Assembly: GCA_963718305.1 (NCBI GenBank)
Contig: CAVQZG010000010.1
Coordinates: 659,014 to 723,013, forward strand
Source of the DNA: RYN-230 sp963718305
GTDB taxonomy: Bacteria; Actinomycetota; Actinomycetes; Streptosporangiales; Streptosporangiaceae
Direction: 5' to 3'
Length of the DNA: 64,000 nucleotides
Part shown: positions 8,726-17,396 of the stretch, piece by piece
How the letters are laid out: each line of letters starts with the position of its first letter
How positions within the stretch are numbered: the first letter of the stretch is position 1
Position numbers and translations under genes: made by a program
Notes under the pieces: generated by a model
Seen by the model: only the letters and a program-made list of their open reading frames with translations
What the model was told of the DNA's origin: nothing
Database searches by the model: none

Positions 8726-9918
8726 GGAAAGCCCACCTCCCTGGTGGAATGGTCGTGCGGATGACCGCCGATCACGGCGGTGCCGCCTGCCGCGGCCGGG
8801 TGGCCTGCCGGGGGGCCCGGCTCGTGCTCCGGGCCTGCACCGATGCTGGCCATCGCGGCCGCGAAGGCCTGGTCCCAGTCTCCGGGTGGCCGGGGCGGCC
8901 CCACCGGTCCGGGCCGGTCCAGGGCGGCCAGGACACTCGCGGTGATCTCCGGCGGGCGGGGGTTACACGCCCCGGCCCCGCCGAGCTCCAGTTCATGCTG
9001 CAGGTTTTCCCGGCCATGACCGGGCATCGCGTCGAGGAGCATCAGCCGGCGGCCGACGGCCCGGGCCTCGCCGCAGGTCAGCGCGCCCGGGAGGGTCAGC
9101 ACCAGGTCAGACGCGCTCATCAGCTCGGCGATCCGCGGGGTGAACCCATACGGGTGGACCCGGGGTGAGGTGGCCGCCAGGGATTCCAGCCGGGCGGCGA
9201 GCCGCGCGTTGTGGCCGGCCACGGCCAGCACGTGCACCCCCGCGGCGGCCAGGGCCCGGGCGGCCCCCTCCACCGGGCCCAGCCCCCATCCGCCACCCAT
9301 GAGCAGGACGCACCGCGCGTCCGCCGGTATCCCCAGCGACGACCGGGCGGCGGCCCGCGACGGCGGGTGGGCGAACGCGGGCCGTACCGGGGGCGGCACC
9401 ACGGCGACCCGAGCGCGGGGTGCATAGCGGCGCACGCCGGCAGCCCCCGCGGCGGACGTGACCAGGAACAGGTCGATGCCCTCGCGGACCCACGTCGCGT
9501 GGGGCAGGGCGTCGGGGCAGAGGACCACCGTGCGCGGCCGCGGCAGGCACCCGGCCAGCCCGGCCGCGGCCGGGACACCCGCGGCGAACACGCTGATGAT
9601 CATGTCGGCGGGCTCGTCGTGCAGCGCGCCCTGGAGGGCGGCCACCAGCCGCGGCGTGGCGGCGCGGTCCATGGCCGTGGCCAGGCGGCTGCCCGTCCGG
9701 AGGTGGGCGAAGTGCAGCCCGTCGAAGATCCCGGGCCGGGCCATCAGCCGCCGGAAGACCCAGTCGCCGGCCCGGCCCGCGCGTGGGCCCAGCAAGGCCA
9801 TGCAGTCCAGGGTCCGGGTTTCCCAGCCGAGGCCGGCCAGGCTGGCGGACAGCACCTCGGACACGACATCGTGGCCCAGGCCCAGGGAGCCGGAGAGGAT
9901 CACCGCGCGTTGAGGCAC
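8722..9918 (-). CDS. MGDG synthase/GT28-like glycosyltransferase
   Basis: The best start is GTG 9918 with GGAGG upstream, giving 398 residues; longer upstream reading is not protein-like. The opening RAVILSGSLGLGHDVVSEVL is the N-terminal motif of monogalactosyldiacylglycerol synthase-like enzymes. The C-terminal half has the GT-B donor-binding segment (CVLLMGGGWGLGPVEGAARA, ELMSASDLVLTLPGALTCGE). Such enzymes move a sugar from a nucleotide donor to a lipid. Coupling with the hpnJ-type gene suggests it glycosylates a hopanoid or related lipid, but that is inference. The final ~45 residues are Pro/Gly/His-rich and probably disordered. Confidence 0.8.
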   Translation of the reverse strand: MPQRAVILSGSLGLGHDVVSEVLSASLAGLGWETRTLDCMALLGPRAGRAGDWVFRRLMARPGIFDGLHFAHLRTGSRLATAMDRAATPRLVAALQGALHDEPADMIISVFAAGVPAAAGLAGCLPRPRTVVLCPDALPHATWVREGIDLFLVTSAAGAAGVRRYAPRARVAVVPPPVRPAFAHPPSRAAARSSLGIPADARCVLLMGGGWGLGPVEGAARALAAAGVHVLAVAGHNARLAARLESLAATSPRVHPYGFTPRIAELMSASDLVLTLPGALTCGEARAVGRRLMLLDAMPGHGRENLQHELELGGAGACNPRPPEITASVLAALDRPGPVGPPRPPGDWDQAFAAAMASIGAGPEHEPGPPAGHPAAAGGTAVIGGHPHDHSTREVGFP

Positions 9919-10164
9919 CGGGCCTGCACCTCCCCGTAGTTGATCCCGGCCGGGTTGGCCGGGTGCACAGGACTCCGGGGCGCTGGCCCTACCCGGCGCC
10001 CGCGGCGGCCAAACCGCCCGGGCTGCCAGGAGCAGGTAGCCGGCCCGGGTGGTGAGCGAGGCGGGCGCAGGCGGCTCAGGCCACGTTTGCCGGATGCCTC
10101 CTGGGTACGTGGGGTGGGTGCTCGAGCCGATCAGGGCCTGCCGGCATCCAGCCGAAAACGGCGC

Positions 10165-10665
10165 ATGACCAGCCCACGGCCACCGGAGAAGGCCCCGTTC
10201 GCGCGCCGGGCGGGCGCCTGGCTCACCTGGTGGGTCCTGCTGATGTCGTTCTGGGTGATCCTGGACGACTCGATCGCCGCCGACGAGCTGCTGGCCGGGG
10301 CGGGTGCGGCCGCCCTGGCCGCGTTCCTCGCCGAGCTGGTCACCCACCAGGCCGCCGCCCGGGTGCGGATCAGGGCCCGGTGGCTGGTCCGGGTCATCGA
10401 ACTGCCCGGCCAGGTCGCCGGGGACACCGTGATCGTGTTCGCCGCCCTGTGGCGGCGGCTGGCCCACGGTGAGGAGCCGCCCAGTGGGTTCCGCCGGCTG
10501 CCGGTCCGCTACGGCGGCGACACGGCCGAGGGACGAACCCGCCGGGCGCTGCTGATCGGCGGCAAGTCCATCGCCCCGAACTCCATCGCGGCCGGCCTCG
10601 ACAAGGACACGGACACGATGGTGATCCACCAGCTTGTGGTGAACGAAGGAGAGGCGGCGGATTGA
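10165..10665 (+). CDS. Na+/H+ antiporter subunit E (MnhE/MrpE-like)
   Basis: Starting at ATG 10165 gives 166 residues; the frame is open further upstream but that part is not conserved-looking. Two to three membrane segments near residues 15-60 are followed by a cytoplasmic part with RWLVRVIELPGQVAGDTVIV and the end GLDKDTDTMVIHQLVV, the usual MrpE signature. First gene of a seven-gene operon in order E, F, G, MbhD-like, B, C, D; the stop overlaps the TTG start of the next gene. Acts in the membrane as a subunit of a multi-subunit cation/proton antiporter. Confidence 0.88.
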   Translation: MTSPRPPEKAPFARRAGAWLTWWVLLMSFWVILDDSIAADELLAGAGAAALAAFLAELVTHQAAARVRIRARWLVRVIELPGQVAGDTVIVFAALWRRLAHGEEPPSGFRRLPVRYGGDTAEGRTRRALLIGGKSIAPNSIAAGLDKDTDTMVIHQLVVNEGEAAD

Positions 10666-10913
10666 ACAGTTTCGTGATCGCGGCCATCGTCATGCTGCTG
10701 GCCGCGATCCCGTGCGGGATCGTGGTGGTGCGGGGCACGACGATGGACGCCGTCGTGGCCTACGAGGCGCTCACTTCCATCGTTTTCATGGTGCTGGTGC
10801 TGCTGGCCGAAGGGTTCCGCCGCTCGGGTGAGTTCGAGCTTCCGGTGCACCTCGCCGTGCTGCTGTTCGGCAGCGGGCTGGTCTTCGTCCGGTTCCTGGA
10901 GCGGTGGCTGTGA
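10662..10913 (+). CDS. Monovalent cation/H+ antiporter subunit F (MnhF/MrpF-like)
   Basis: 83 residues with three membrane segments, typical MrpF length and pattern (IPCGIVVVRGTTMDAVVAYE in the loop). It starts at TTG 10662, overlapping the MnhE stop, and its own stop overlaps the GTG of the next gene. In this family F is a small membrane subunit associated with E and G. Confidence 0.88.
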   Translation: MNSFVIAAIVMLLAAIPCGIVVVRGTTMDAVVAYEALTSIVFMVLVLLAEGFRRSGEFELPVHLAVLLFGSGLVFVRFLERWL

Positions 10914-11218
10914 GCGCCCACGGGATCGTCGCCGATGTCCTGCTGGGCCTGGCCGCCGTCGTGGTGCTGGTCTCGTCGGCGGGCATCCTGGTCATGCGGG
11001 ACGCCTATCAGAAGCTGCACTACGTGGCGCCCATCGCGGTGGTGGCGCCGGTGATCGTCGCCCTGGCCGTCCTGGTCCAGTCCGGCTGGACCGAGAACAG
11101 CGGAGAGACCTGGCTGGGACTGCTGTTCATGGTGGCCGGCGGTCCATTCCTGGCCCACGCCACGATCAGGGCCGCCCGGATCAGGGAACAGGGCGACTCG
11201 CGGGGCCGCCATGAGTAG
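10910..11218 (+). CDS. Monovalent cation/H+ antiporter subunit G (MnhG/MrpG-like)
   Basis: About 102 residues from GTG 10910 (GTGA overlap with the previous stop); GTG 10904 is in frame two codons earlier. Three membrane segments and the MnhG motif GILVMRDAYQKLHYVAPIAV are clear, ending with the GGPFLAHATIRAARI helix. Overlaps the following gene by 8 bp. Confidence 0.88.
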   Translation: MSAHGIVADVLLGLAAVVVLVSSAGILVMRDAYQKLHYVAPIAVVAPVIVALAVLVQSGWTENSGETWLGLLFMVAGGPFLAHATIRAARIREQGDSRGRHE

Positions 11219-11507
11219 CGCCCAGCTCGCGGCGGTGGTCACGCCGTACACGATCCCCGCTCCCCTGATGGACGTCCTGCAGCTGACGCTCCTGGTGCTG
11301 GTGGCCGCGGGCGCCACCGCGGTGGTGCTGATCCGTGAACCGGTCCGCCAGGTGATCATGCTGAGCGTCTACGGCGTGCTGCTGGCCGTGCTCTTCCTGG
11401 CCTTCCAGGCCCCCGATGTGACTCTGTCGGAGCTGACCGTGGGCGCCGTCGCGCTGCCCGTGCTGCTGCTGCTGGCCCTGGCCAAGGTGAGGAGGCGGGA
11501 GAAATGA
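11211..11507 (+). CDS. MbhD-like (DUF4040) antiporter subunit
   Basis: 98 residues, three membrane segments, with the DUF4040/MbhD signature VIMLSVYGVLLAVLFLAFQA followed by PDVTLSELTVGAVALPVLLL. In Mrp complexes this segment is part of the large MrpA subunit; in Mbh-type and many actinobacterial operons it is a separate gene, as here. Overlaps the next gene (ATGA at 11504). Confidence 0.85.
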   Translation: MSSAQLAAVVTPYTIPAPLMDVLQLTLLVLVAAGATAVVLIREPVRQVIMLSVYGVLLAVLFLAFQAPDVTLSELTVGAVALPVLLLLALAKVRRREK

Positions 11508-12265
11508 CCCCGGGGCAGCGCCGCTGGATCTTCCTGGCCGGGGCCGCGGGCCTGGCCGCCTTCTACCTGTGGGGGCTGACCGGGCTGCCAGGCTTCGGCA
11601 ACTATCCCGGCCCGTACGGCGACATCATCAACCGCGTGGCGGTGGCCCAGACCAACGCGACCGGCGTGGTCTCGGCGGTCAACTTCTCCTACCGCGGGTT
11701 CGACACGGTGGGCGAGGAGTTCATCCTGTTCGTCGCGGCCACCGGGATGGCCGTGGTGCTGCGCCATCTACGGAACGAGCGGCAGCAGGACGAGAATGAC
11801 CCGACGGCGGACTGGGCGATCCCGCCGGCCAGCGACGCGGTACGGCTGGCGGCGCTGCTCTTCACCGGGCCGGTCGTGGTGATGGGCTGGTTTCTCGCCT
11901 CGCACGCGCAGACCAGCCCGTCGGGTGGGTTCCAGGGCGGGGTGGTCCTGGCCACCGCGTTCATCCTCATCTACCTGTCCGGGGAGTTCCTGCTGTTCCG
12001 GCGGATCAGCCCGGCCGACGTCACCGACGCGGTCGAGGCGGTCGGCGCGGGCGGCTTCGCGGCCATCGGGATCAGCGCGGTGGCCATGGGACTGCCCTAC
12101 CTGAAGAATTTCCTGCCGCGCGGCACCGTCCCCGGCGCGGTGAGCTCGGGCGGGACCATCCCGCTGATCAGCTTCTTCGTTGGGGTCGAGGTGGCCGCGG
12201 CGTTCATTCTCATCGTGGGCGAACTGGTCGAGCAGACCCTCCTCGTCCGGCACGGGGAGCGGTGA
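11504..12265 (+). CDS. MnhB-domain antiporter subunit with N-terminal MbhE-like part
   Basis: 253 residues. The first ~100 residues resemble the MbhE-like segment (NFSYRGFDTVGEEFILFVAA). Residues ~110-250 form the MnhB domain with four membrane segments (TSPSGGFQGGVVLATAFILI is the hallmark). In canonical Mrp the first segment is the C-terminus of MrpA, so this gene is a natural fusion of MrpA tail and MrpB. Coupled to the next gene through GTGA at 12262. Confidence 0.87.
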   Translation: MTPGQRRWIFLAGAAGLAAFYLWGLTGLPGFGNYPGPYGDIINRVAVAQTNATGVVSAVNFSYRGFDTVGEEFILFVAATGMAVVLRHLRNERQQDENDPTADWAIPPASDAVRLAALLFTGPVVVMGWFLASHAQTSPSGGFQGGVVLATAFILIYLSGEFLLFRRISPADVTDAVEAVGAGGFAAIGISAVAMGLPYLKNFLPRGTVPGAVSSGGTIPLISFFVGVEVAAAFILIVGELVEQTLLVRHGER

Positions 12266-12609
12266 TGCACATCTTCCCGTTCGTGGTCGTGGTGTACATC
12301 CTGACCGTCGGCTTGTACGGCGTGGTGACCAGCCGTCACCTGGTCCACCAGATCGTCTGCCTGATCGTGGTGCAGTCCTCGACCTACGTCCTGCTGCTCG
12401 GCATCGGGTACAAGACCGGCGCGGTAGCGCCGTACTTCTACGACATCCCGGTGCACACCCCCGCCGTCGACCCGGTGGTCCAGGCGCTGGCCCTGACCGA
12501 CGTGGTGGTCGAGGCCGCTGTCACCGCCCTGCTGCTGGCCATCGCCGTCCAGGCCCAGAAGCGGTTCGGGACCCTCGATCCGCAAGAGCTCGTCCAGCTC
12601 AAGGGCTGA
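12262..12609 (+). CDS. NuoK/MnhC-like antiporter subunit C
   Basis: 115 residues, three membrane segments, homologous to the complex I subunit NuoK and to MnhC (HLVHQIVCLIVVQSSTYVLL, then PVVQALALTDVVVEAAVTAL). In this family the conserved acidic residues in the membrane take part in proton transfer. Start GTG 12262 overlaps the preceding stop. A 12-bp gap separates it from the D subunit. Confidence 0.87.
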   Translation: MMHIFPFVVVVYILTVGLYGVVTSRHLVHQIVCLIVVQSSTYVLLLGIGYKTGAVAPYFYDIPVHTPAVDPVVQALALTDVVVEAAVTALLLAIAVQAQKRFGTLDPQELVQLKG

Positions 12610-12621
12610 GGCTGGCCCGCC

Positions 12622-14474
12622 GTGGACCAGCTGCTGCCCCTGGCCGTCGTGCTGCCGCTGCTCGTGGCGGCGGCGATCGGCGCGCTGAACCCCCTGCTGC
12701 GCCGCCACCGCCGGATCCTGGACTCGGTGGCCATCGGGGCCAGCGCCGTGGTGGCTGGCCTGCTGGTGGTCATCATGATCCGGGTCGCGGGCCACGACGA
12801 GACCTACTGGTTCGGTGGCTTCCGGCCGCATCACGGGATCGCGATCGGCATCGACTTCGAGGTCGGGCCGCTCAGCGCAGGCCTGGCCTGCCTGGCCGCC
12901 GTCCTGGTCACGGCGGGAATGATCTTCTCCTGGCGGTACTTCCAGCGGGTGGCCACCTACTATCACGTGCTGATGCTGGCGTTCCTGGCGGGCATGACCG
13001 GGTTCTGCCTGACCGGCGACATCTTCGACATGTTCGTGTGGTTCGAGCTGATGAGTGTCGCGGCCTACGCGCTGACCGCCTACCGCCCGGAGGAACGCGG
13101 CTCGATCCAGGGCGCGCTGAACTTCGCGATCACCAACAGCATCGGCGCCTACCTGACCCTGTCCGGGATCGCCGTCGTCTATGGCCGGACCGGGGCGCTG
13201 AACATGGCCCAGATCGGCCAGGACCTCGCCCGGCACCGGCCGGACGGCCTGGTCCTGGTGGCGTTCGTGCTCATCGTTACCGGATGGCTGATCAAGGGCG
13301 CCATCGTCCCGTTCCACTTCTGGCTGGCCGACGCGCACGCGGTCGCCCCCACTCCGGTGTGCGTGCTGTTCTCCGGGGTCATGGTGGAACTCGGGTTGTT
13401 TGGCGTGGCCCGGGTCTACTGGTCGATGTTCGGCCAGGCCCTGCCGGGCAAACACTGGGGAACCGCGCCGCGATCACTGACGCGTTCCTGGCCCTCGGCC
13501 TGCTCACCACCGTCGTCGGCGCCCTGTTCTGCCTCCAGGAACGGCACATCAAGCGGCTGCTCGCGTTCTCCACGATCAGCCACGCGGGCATGTTCCTGGT
13601 GGGCATCGCCCTGCTCACCCCGGCCGGGCTGGCGGGCACGGCCGTTTTCGTGGCCGGGCACGCGATGGTGACGGCCGCCCTGTTCTTCTGCACCGGGATC
13701 GTGCTGCACCGTCTGCGGTCGGTCAACGAGACCTGGCTGCATGGCCGGGGGCGCCGATTGCGGGTGACCGGCGTGATCTTCACGCTGGCCGCCCTCGGCC
13801 TGGCTGACCTGCCCCCGTTCGCCACCTCCCTGGGCCAGGGCTGGATCACCGGCAGCGGCGGCACGCACGGGAGGGTCTGGCTCACCGTGCTGGTCGTGTT
13901 CGCTTCGGTCCTGGTCGGCGGGGCGGTGCTGCGGGTCGCCGGGGGCGTCTTCTACGGGCTGGGCGACCCTCCCAGCGAAACCCTGCAGATGGCGGAAGAG
14001 TCGTCCGAGGAGACGAGCGAGACGGATGAGGATAAGCAGCGCACGCCGCTCAGCATGATCGTGCCGCCAGCGGTTCTGGTCGCCGCCGCGGCGATCATCG
14101 GGCTGCTGCCCAGGCTGGGCTCCATGGTGGAGGCGGCCGCGGTGCGGTTCCAGGACCAGCGCGCCTACAACGCGACCGTGCTGCACGGGGTGCGCGTCGC
14201 CCACGTGGCCGCGCCGTACGCCGCCGCGCCCGCCCGGGTGAGCGTGGCCAACCTGGTCACCGGGCTGGGCACGGCCGCCGGCGCGGTCTTCCTCGCCTTC
14301 CTGGCCCTGTACTGGCGGCGGCTGCCGCTGCTGCGCCGGGGCTTCGAGCCGGGCACCGGGCTGGTCCGGCCGCTGCGGCGGTTCCAGAGCGGCGTGGTCA
14401 ACGACTACGTCACCTGGATCGTGATCGGGGTGGCCTGCCTGGGCGGCGCCCTGGCCTTCTCGATCCACGGATAA
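12622..14474 (+). CDS. Complex I subunit 5-like / MnhD antiporter subunit (one frameshift)
   Basis: Starts at GTG 12622. The first frame gives ~280 residues of a NuoL/M/N-type antiporter subunit, with FVWFELMSVAAYALTAYRPE and IKGAIVPFHFWLADAHAVAP (the Lys/His of the proton path). The match then continues in another frame from about 13460 (AITDAFLALGLLTTVVGALF, RLLAFSTISHAGMFLVGIAL) to 14474. The shift lies near the GGGG at 13457-13460. Restored, it is ~615 residues and would be the main ion-translocating subunit. An acidic insert EESSEETSETDEDK near 14000 is unusual for the family. No separate full-length MrpA is in the operon. Confidence 0.85.
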
Positions 14475-14505
14475 GCCCTGCCGCGGCCGGGTACCACCGA
14501 ATGAC

Positions 14506-15105
14506 GTGACCACGCTTGAGGAACTCGCGCGGGAAGCCGCTTCCTGCACGCGCTGCGACCTCTACCAGCGGGCGACCGCGACGGTGTTCGGCGAGGGCCG
14601 CGCGGGCGCGCCGCTGGCCCTGGTCGGCGAGCAGCCGGGAGACCAGGAGGACAAGCAGGGCCACCCGTTCGTCGGGCCGGCCGGGCATGTCCTCGACCGC
14701 GCGCTGCGCGACAGCGGCATCCGCCGCGGCGACGCTTACATCACGAACGCAGTGAAGCACTTCAAGTGGCAGGCCCGCGGCAAGCGCCGCATCCACCAGC
14801 GCCCCAACGGAACCGAGATCATGGCCTGCCGCGGCTGGCTGGAAACGGAGCTCACGGTGGTCGGGCCCCGGGTCACCGTGGCCCTGGGCGCGGTGGCCGG
14901 GGAGGCGATCTTCGGCCGCGGATTCCGGGTGCGTGACCACCGGGGCCGGCTGGAGGAGGTCACGGTGGGCGAGTGGCACGGCCCGGTGCTGAGCACCGTC
15001 CATCCCTCCTCGATCCTCCGCGCCGAGGACGGCGACGCCCGCGAGGAAGCCTTCGCCGGCCTCGTAACCGACCTGGTCAAAGCCCGCGAAGCCCTGACCA
15101 GCTGA
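14506..15105 (+). CDS. udgX: UdgX family uracil-DNA glycosylase/binding protein
   Basis: 199 residues from GTG 14506. It carries the family-4-like motif GEQPGDQED with the Fe-S cysteine pair CTRC near residue 15, the closing motif TVHPSSILR, and the loop KRRIHQ near residue 92. This KRRIH loop is diagnostic of UdgX, whose histidine bonds covalently to the sugar after uracil removal, so the protein stays attached to DNA. Monocistronic, 31 bp after the antiporter operon. Confidence 0.93.
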   Translation: MTTLEELAREAASCTRCDLYQRATATVFGEGRAGAPLALVGEQPGDQEDKQGHPFVGPAGHVLDRALRDSGIRRGDAYITNAVKHFKWQARGKRRIHQRPNGTEIMACRGWLETELTVVGPRVTVALGAVAGEAIFGRGFRVRDHRGRLEEVTVGEWHGPVLSTVHPSSILRAEDGDAREEAFAGLVTDLVKAREALTS

Positions 15106-15132
15106 GCAGGCCCCGCCGCGAGGATGCCCGGG

Positions 15133-15501
15133 TCAGCTCTCCGGCCTAGGGCTGAACAGGGCGAACATGGCGCCGTGCGGGTCGGTGAGATAGGCCACGA
15201 CCATGCCGTCTTCCAGCTTCATCGGCGCGACGACGATCTTGCCGCCGAGTTCCTCGCTGCGGGCCGCGGTCACGGCCACGTCGTCTACCCGGACGACGAA
15301 AACCGCGTACGGGGGGATGTTGCCGCCGGTGTTGAAGATGCCGCCGGACGGGCCATCCGCTCCGGGGGCGGTGATGAGGGTGTAGGCGCCGTCGGGCGCG
15401 AACGACCAGCCGAACAGGGGGCCGTAGAAGGCCTGGGCCGCGTCAACGTCCGGGGCGCCGATCTCGAACCAGGACACGCTGTTGGCTGCGGGTGCGGACA
15501 T
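15133..15501 (-). CDS. VOC (glyoxalase/bleomycin resistance) family protein
   Basis: 122 residues from ATG 15501, preceded by an excellent ribosome-binding site GGAGG. The VOC fold is visible as two beta-alpha-beta-beta-beta modules (SVSWFEIGAPDVDAAQAFYG at the start, YLTDPHGAMFALFSP at the end). Metal-binding positions are not obviously complete. Role unknown; members act in detoxification, dioxygenation or as binding proteins. Convergent with udgX. Confidence 0.85.
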   Translation of the reverse strand: MSAPAANSVSWFEIGAPDVDAAQAFYGPLFGWSFAPDGAYTLITAPGADGPSGGIFNTGGNIPPYAVFVVRVDDVAVTAARSEELGGKIVVAPMKLEDGMVVAYLTDPHGAMFALFSPRPES

Positions 15502-15678
15502 GATTTCCTCCATCAGGCTGGTGATCTGTCTGGCCCCAGCCTGCGGGACCAGCGCGACAGCCCTATGTCGGTGTTTCCCGGCGTCTTTGCGGGGGCAAGC
15601 GCTGCAGAATGATCCGTGTTCCCCTAACGGCCGCGGCAGGCTGGCAGTTACGGGCAACGACGCGGCTGACCGCCGCAG

Positions 15679-17382
15679 ATGACGTTTGGGGCAGGCGCGA
15701 TGCGCGAGGGTACCGGTCACGACGCGGTGCCGGGTGATCCTGGCCCGGGCCGCGACGCGGCTGGTTCACCCGAAGCTGAGAACCCCGCGACCCGTCAGCC
15801 TGGATCACCTTTCCATAGCGCGCCGGTCTTCCTGTCCGAACTGGCCGGCCCTGACCTGGTGATCGTGTCGGCCACCCCCGGAACCGGGCCCGCGCTTGGC
15901 ACTGGGGACGCCACGCTGACCGGCCGCCGGCTGGCCGATGTGGTCCGTGATCCCGAAGGCCGGCACCTGGTGGAAGCGATCCGCAGGGTCTATACCACCG
16001 GGAACCATGCCCATGACGTGAGGTGGCGCACCCCGTCCGGCGGCCAGGCGGATGAGCCTGACGGCGCCGTTTTCTCTCTGTCTGTGCTGCCGGTGTGCCA
16101 GCCCGACGGGTCGGTCAGTGGCGTCGCGGTAGCCGGACTGGCCCGCGCCAGCCCGCTGCGGGCCACGGGTGGCCTCGACGCAGAAGCGGGGGACGCGGTT
16201 CCTGCTGGCCTGCCGGATCCGGCGGGGACGGACGAGGCAGCGGGGTCTGCGGTGCCGGCCGGCTTGCCGGTCTTGCCCCGAGTGCGGCTGGCCGCTCGGT
16301 ATCTGCCCGCCCGCCAGGATCCGGGCGCCAGTGACGCCTGGATCGATGCCCTGGTGCTGCCGCAGCGGGTGATTGCCCTCATGACGGGGACAGCCGGCCA
16401 CCGCTTCGGTGCCGTCCCCGGAGCCGCGGCGCAGCTGCGGAGGCTGCTGCGGGGAACCCTGCGCGCGGACGCGGGACCAGCTCAGACGCTGTCCTACCTC
16501 AGCGATATTGCCGCCGGGCCCGCTGGAGGCCCGGGCGTGACGGCCTGGGTGGCCCAGCTCGATCCGGCCACCGGCGAACTGCGGTACGCCAGTACCGGTC
16601 ATCCCATGCCGCTGGTGTGCACGCCCGGCGGCGAGGCCACTTTCCTGTCCCCCCGCGGCAGCGCGGAAGAACAGCCTGATGGCAGCGCGAAGACCGATCT
16701 CCCACCCGGTGGCGTGCTGGTGCTTTTTCAGGGGACGGCCGCCCGCCGGCAGGACGGAGCCAGCACCGGAGGCCGTCAGCGCCGGCTGGCTGACCTGGCG
16801 GCGGCGGTGATGGCGGACAGTGATGGCGCCACGGCCGCCGACACGGCTGACCGGATGTGCGCGGCGGTGGTCGAGCAGCTGGCGGAGTGGGGCGACGGTG
16901 ACGAGGTCATGGTGCTCGCCGCCCATCGTCTGCGGGAGCCCGGCGCTGGCTGGTCGATGGAATTCCCGGCGGATCCCCGGGCGCTGGCCGGGCTGCGTGC
17001 AGGGCTCCACGGCTGGCTCGAGGAGCTCGGGGTGCGGGAATCAGACTGCACGGATGTGGAACTAGCCGTCTGGGAGGCCGCGGTCAATGCGACCGTGCAT
17101 GGGCGGCCCAGGCTGGGTACCGGCACGGTCCGGGTCTCGGCTGGCCTCGATGGTGCCGGGAGCGCTGTCATCCGGGTGTCTGACCGGGGCCAGTGGCGGA
17201 TCGGCGATTCCCTGGCGCCCGGCCACGGATGGTCAGGCGGCCGCGGCCTGTCGGTGATCAGCCAGGTCAGTGACGAGCTGAGCATCTCCCCCGGCCCCGG
17301 GGGCACCACGGTCACCATGCGCCGGAGGGTGCGGCGGCCGGTCTCCACGGTGCGGCAGCCGGATGAGCCGGCCCGCGGGTGA
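15679..17382 (+). CDS. Degenerate SpoIIE/PP2C-like protein fused to an anti-sigma-type HATPase domain
   Basis: 567 residues. An N-terminal PAS-like stretch (~50-150) leads into a SpoIIE/RsbU-type phosphatase fold (~195-420). Its metal-binding motifs are worn: where active members have GDWYD and IGDVxGHG, this one has SDAWIDAL and LMTGTAGHRF, and the late YTDG motif is FQGTAA. The substrate-side STGHPMPLV remains. Residues ~435-555 are an RsbW-like GHKL ATPase with an N box ELAVWEAAVNATVHGR and a G box WSGGRGLSVI. I infer a catalytically weak or dead phosphatase serving as sensor for the kinase domain. It converges on an intact GAF-PP2C-STAS gene, a plausible partner. Start ATG 15679 or 15700. 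Confidence 0.8.
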   Translation: MTFGAGAMREGTGHDAVPGDPGPGRDAAGSPEAENPATRQPGSPFHSAPVFLSELAGPDLVIVSATPGTGPALGTGDATLTGRRLADVVRDPEGRHLVEAIRRVYTTGNHAHDVRWRTPSGGQADEPDGAVFSLSVLPVCQPDGSVSGVAVAGLARASPLRATGGLDAEAGDAVPAGLPDPAGTDEAAGSAVPAGLPVLPRVRLAARYLPARQDPGASDAWIDALVLPQRVIALMTGTAGHRFGAVPGAAAQLRRLLRGTLRADAGPAQTLSYLSDIAAGPAGGPGVTAWVAQLDPATGELRYASTGHPMPLVCTPGGEATFLSPRGSAEEQPDGSAKTDLPPGGVLVLFQGTAARRQDGASTGGRQRRLADLAAAVMADSDGATAADTADRMCAAVVEQLAEWGDGDEVMVLAAHRLREPGAGWSMEFPADPRALAGLRAGLHGWLEELGVRESDCTDVELAVWEAAVNATVHGRPRLGTGTVRVSAGLDGAGSAVIRVSDRGQWRIGDSLAPGHGWSGGRGLSVISQVSDELSISPGPGGTTVTMRRRVRRPVSTVRQPDEPARG

Positions 17383-17396
17383 CCCGCGCCTGCCGG

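Noticed and set aside
8722..10629. 635-residue minus-strand frame extending the glycosyltransferase far upstream
   Set aside because: The upstream half is antisense to the MnhE gene and not protein-like. GTG 9918 with GGAGG gives the family-typical N-terminus.
12097..13455. 452-codon minus-strand frame opposite mnhC/mnhD
   Set aside because: Composition rich in His/Asp/Gln/Gly is typical of an antisense shadow in high-GC DNA; the plus strand carries clear antiporter subunits.
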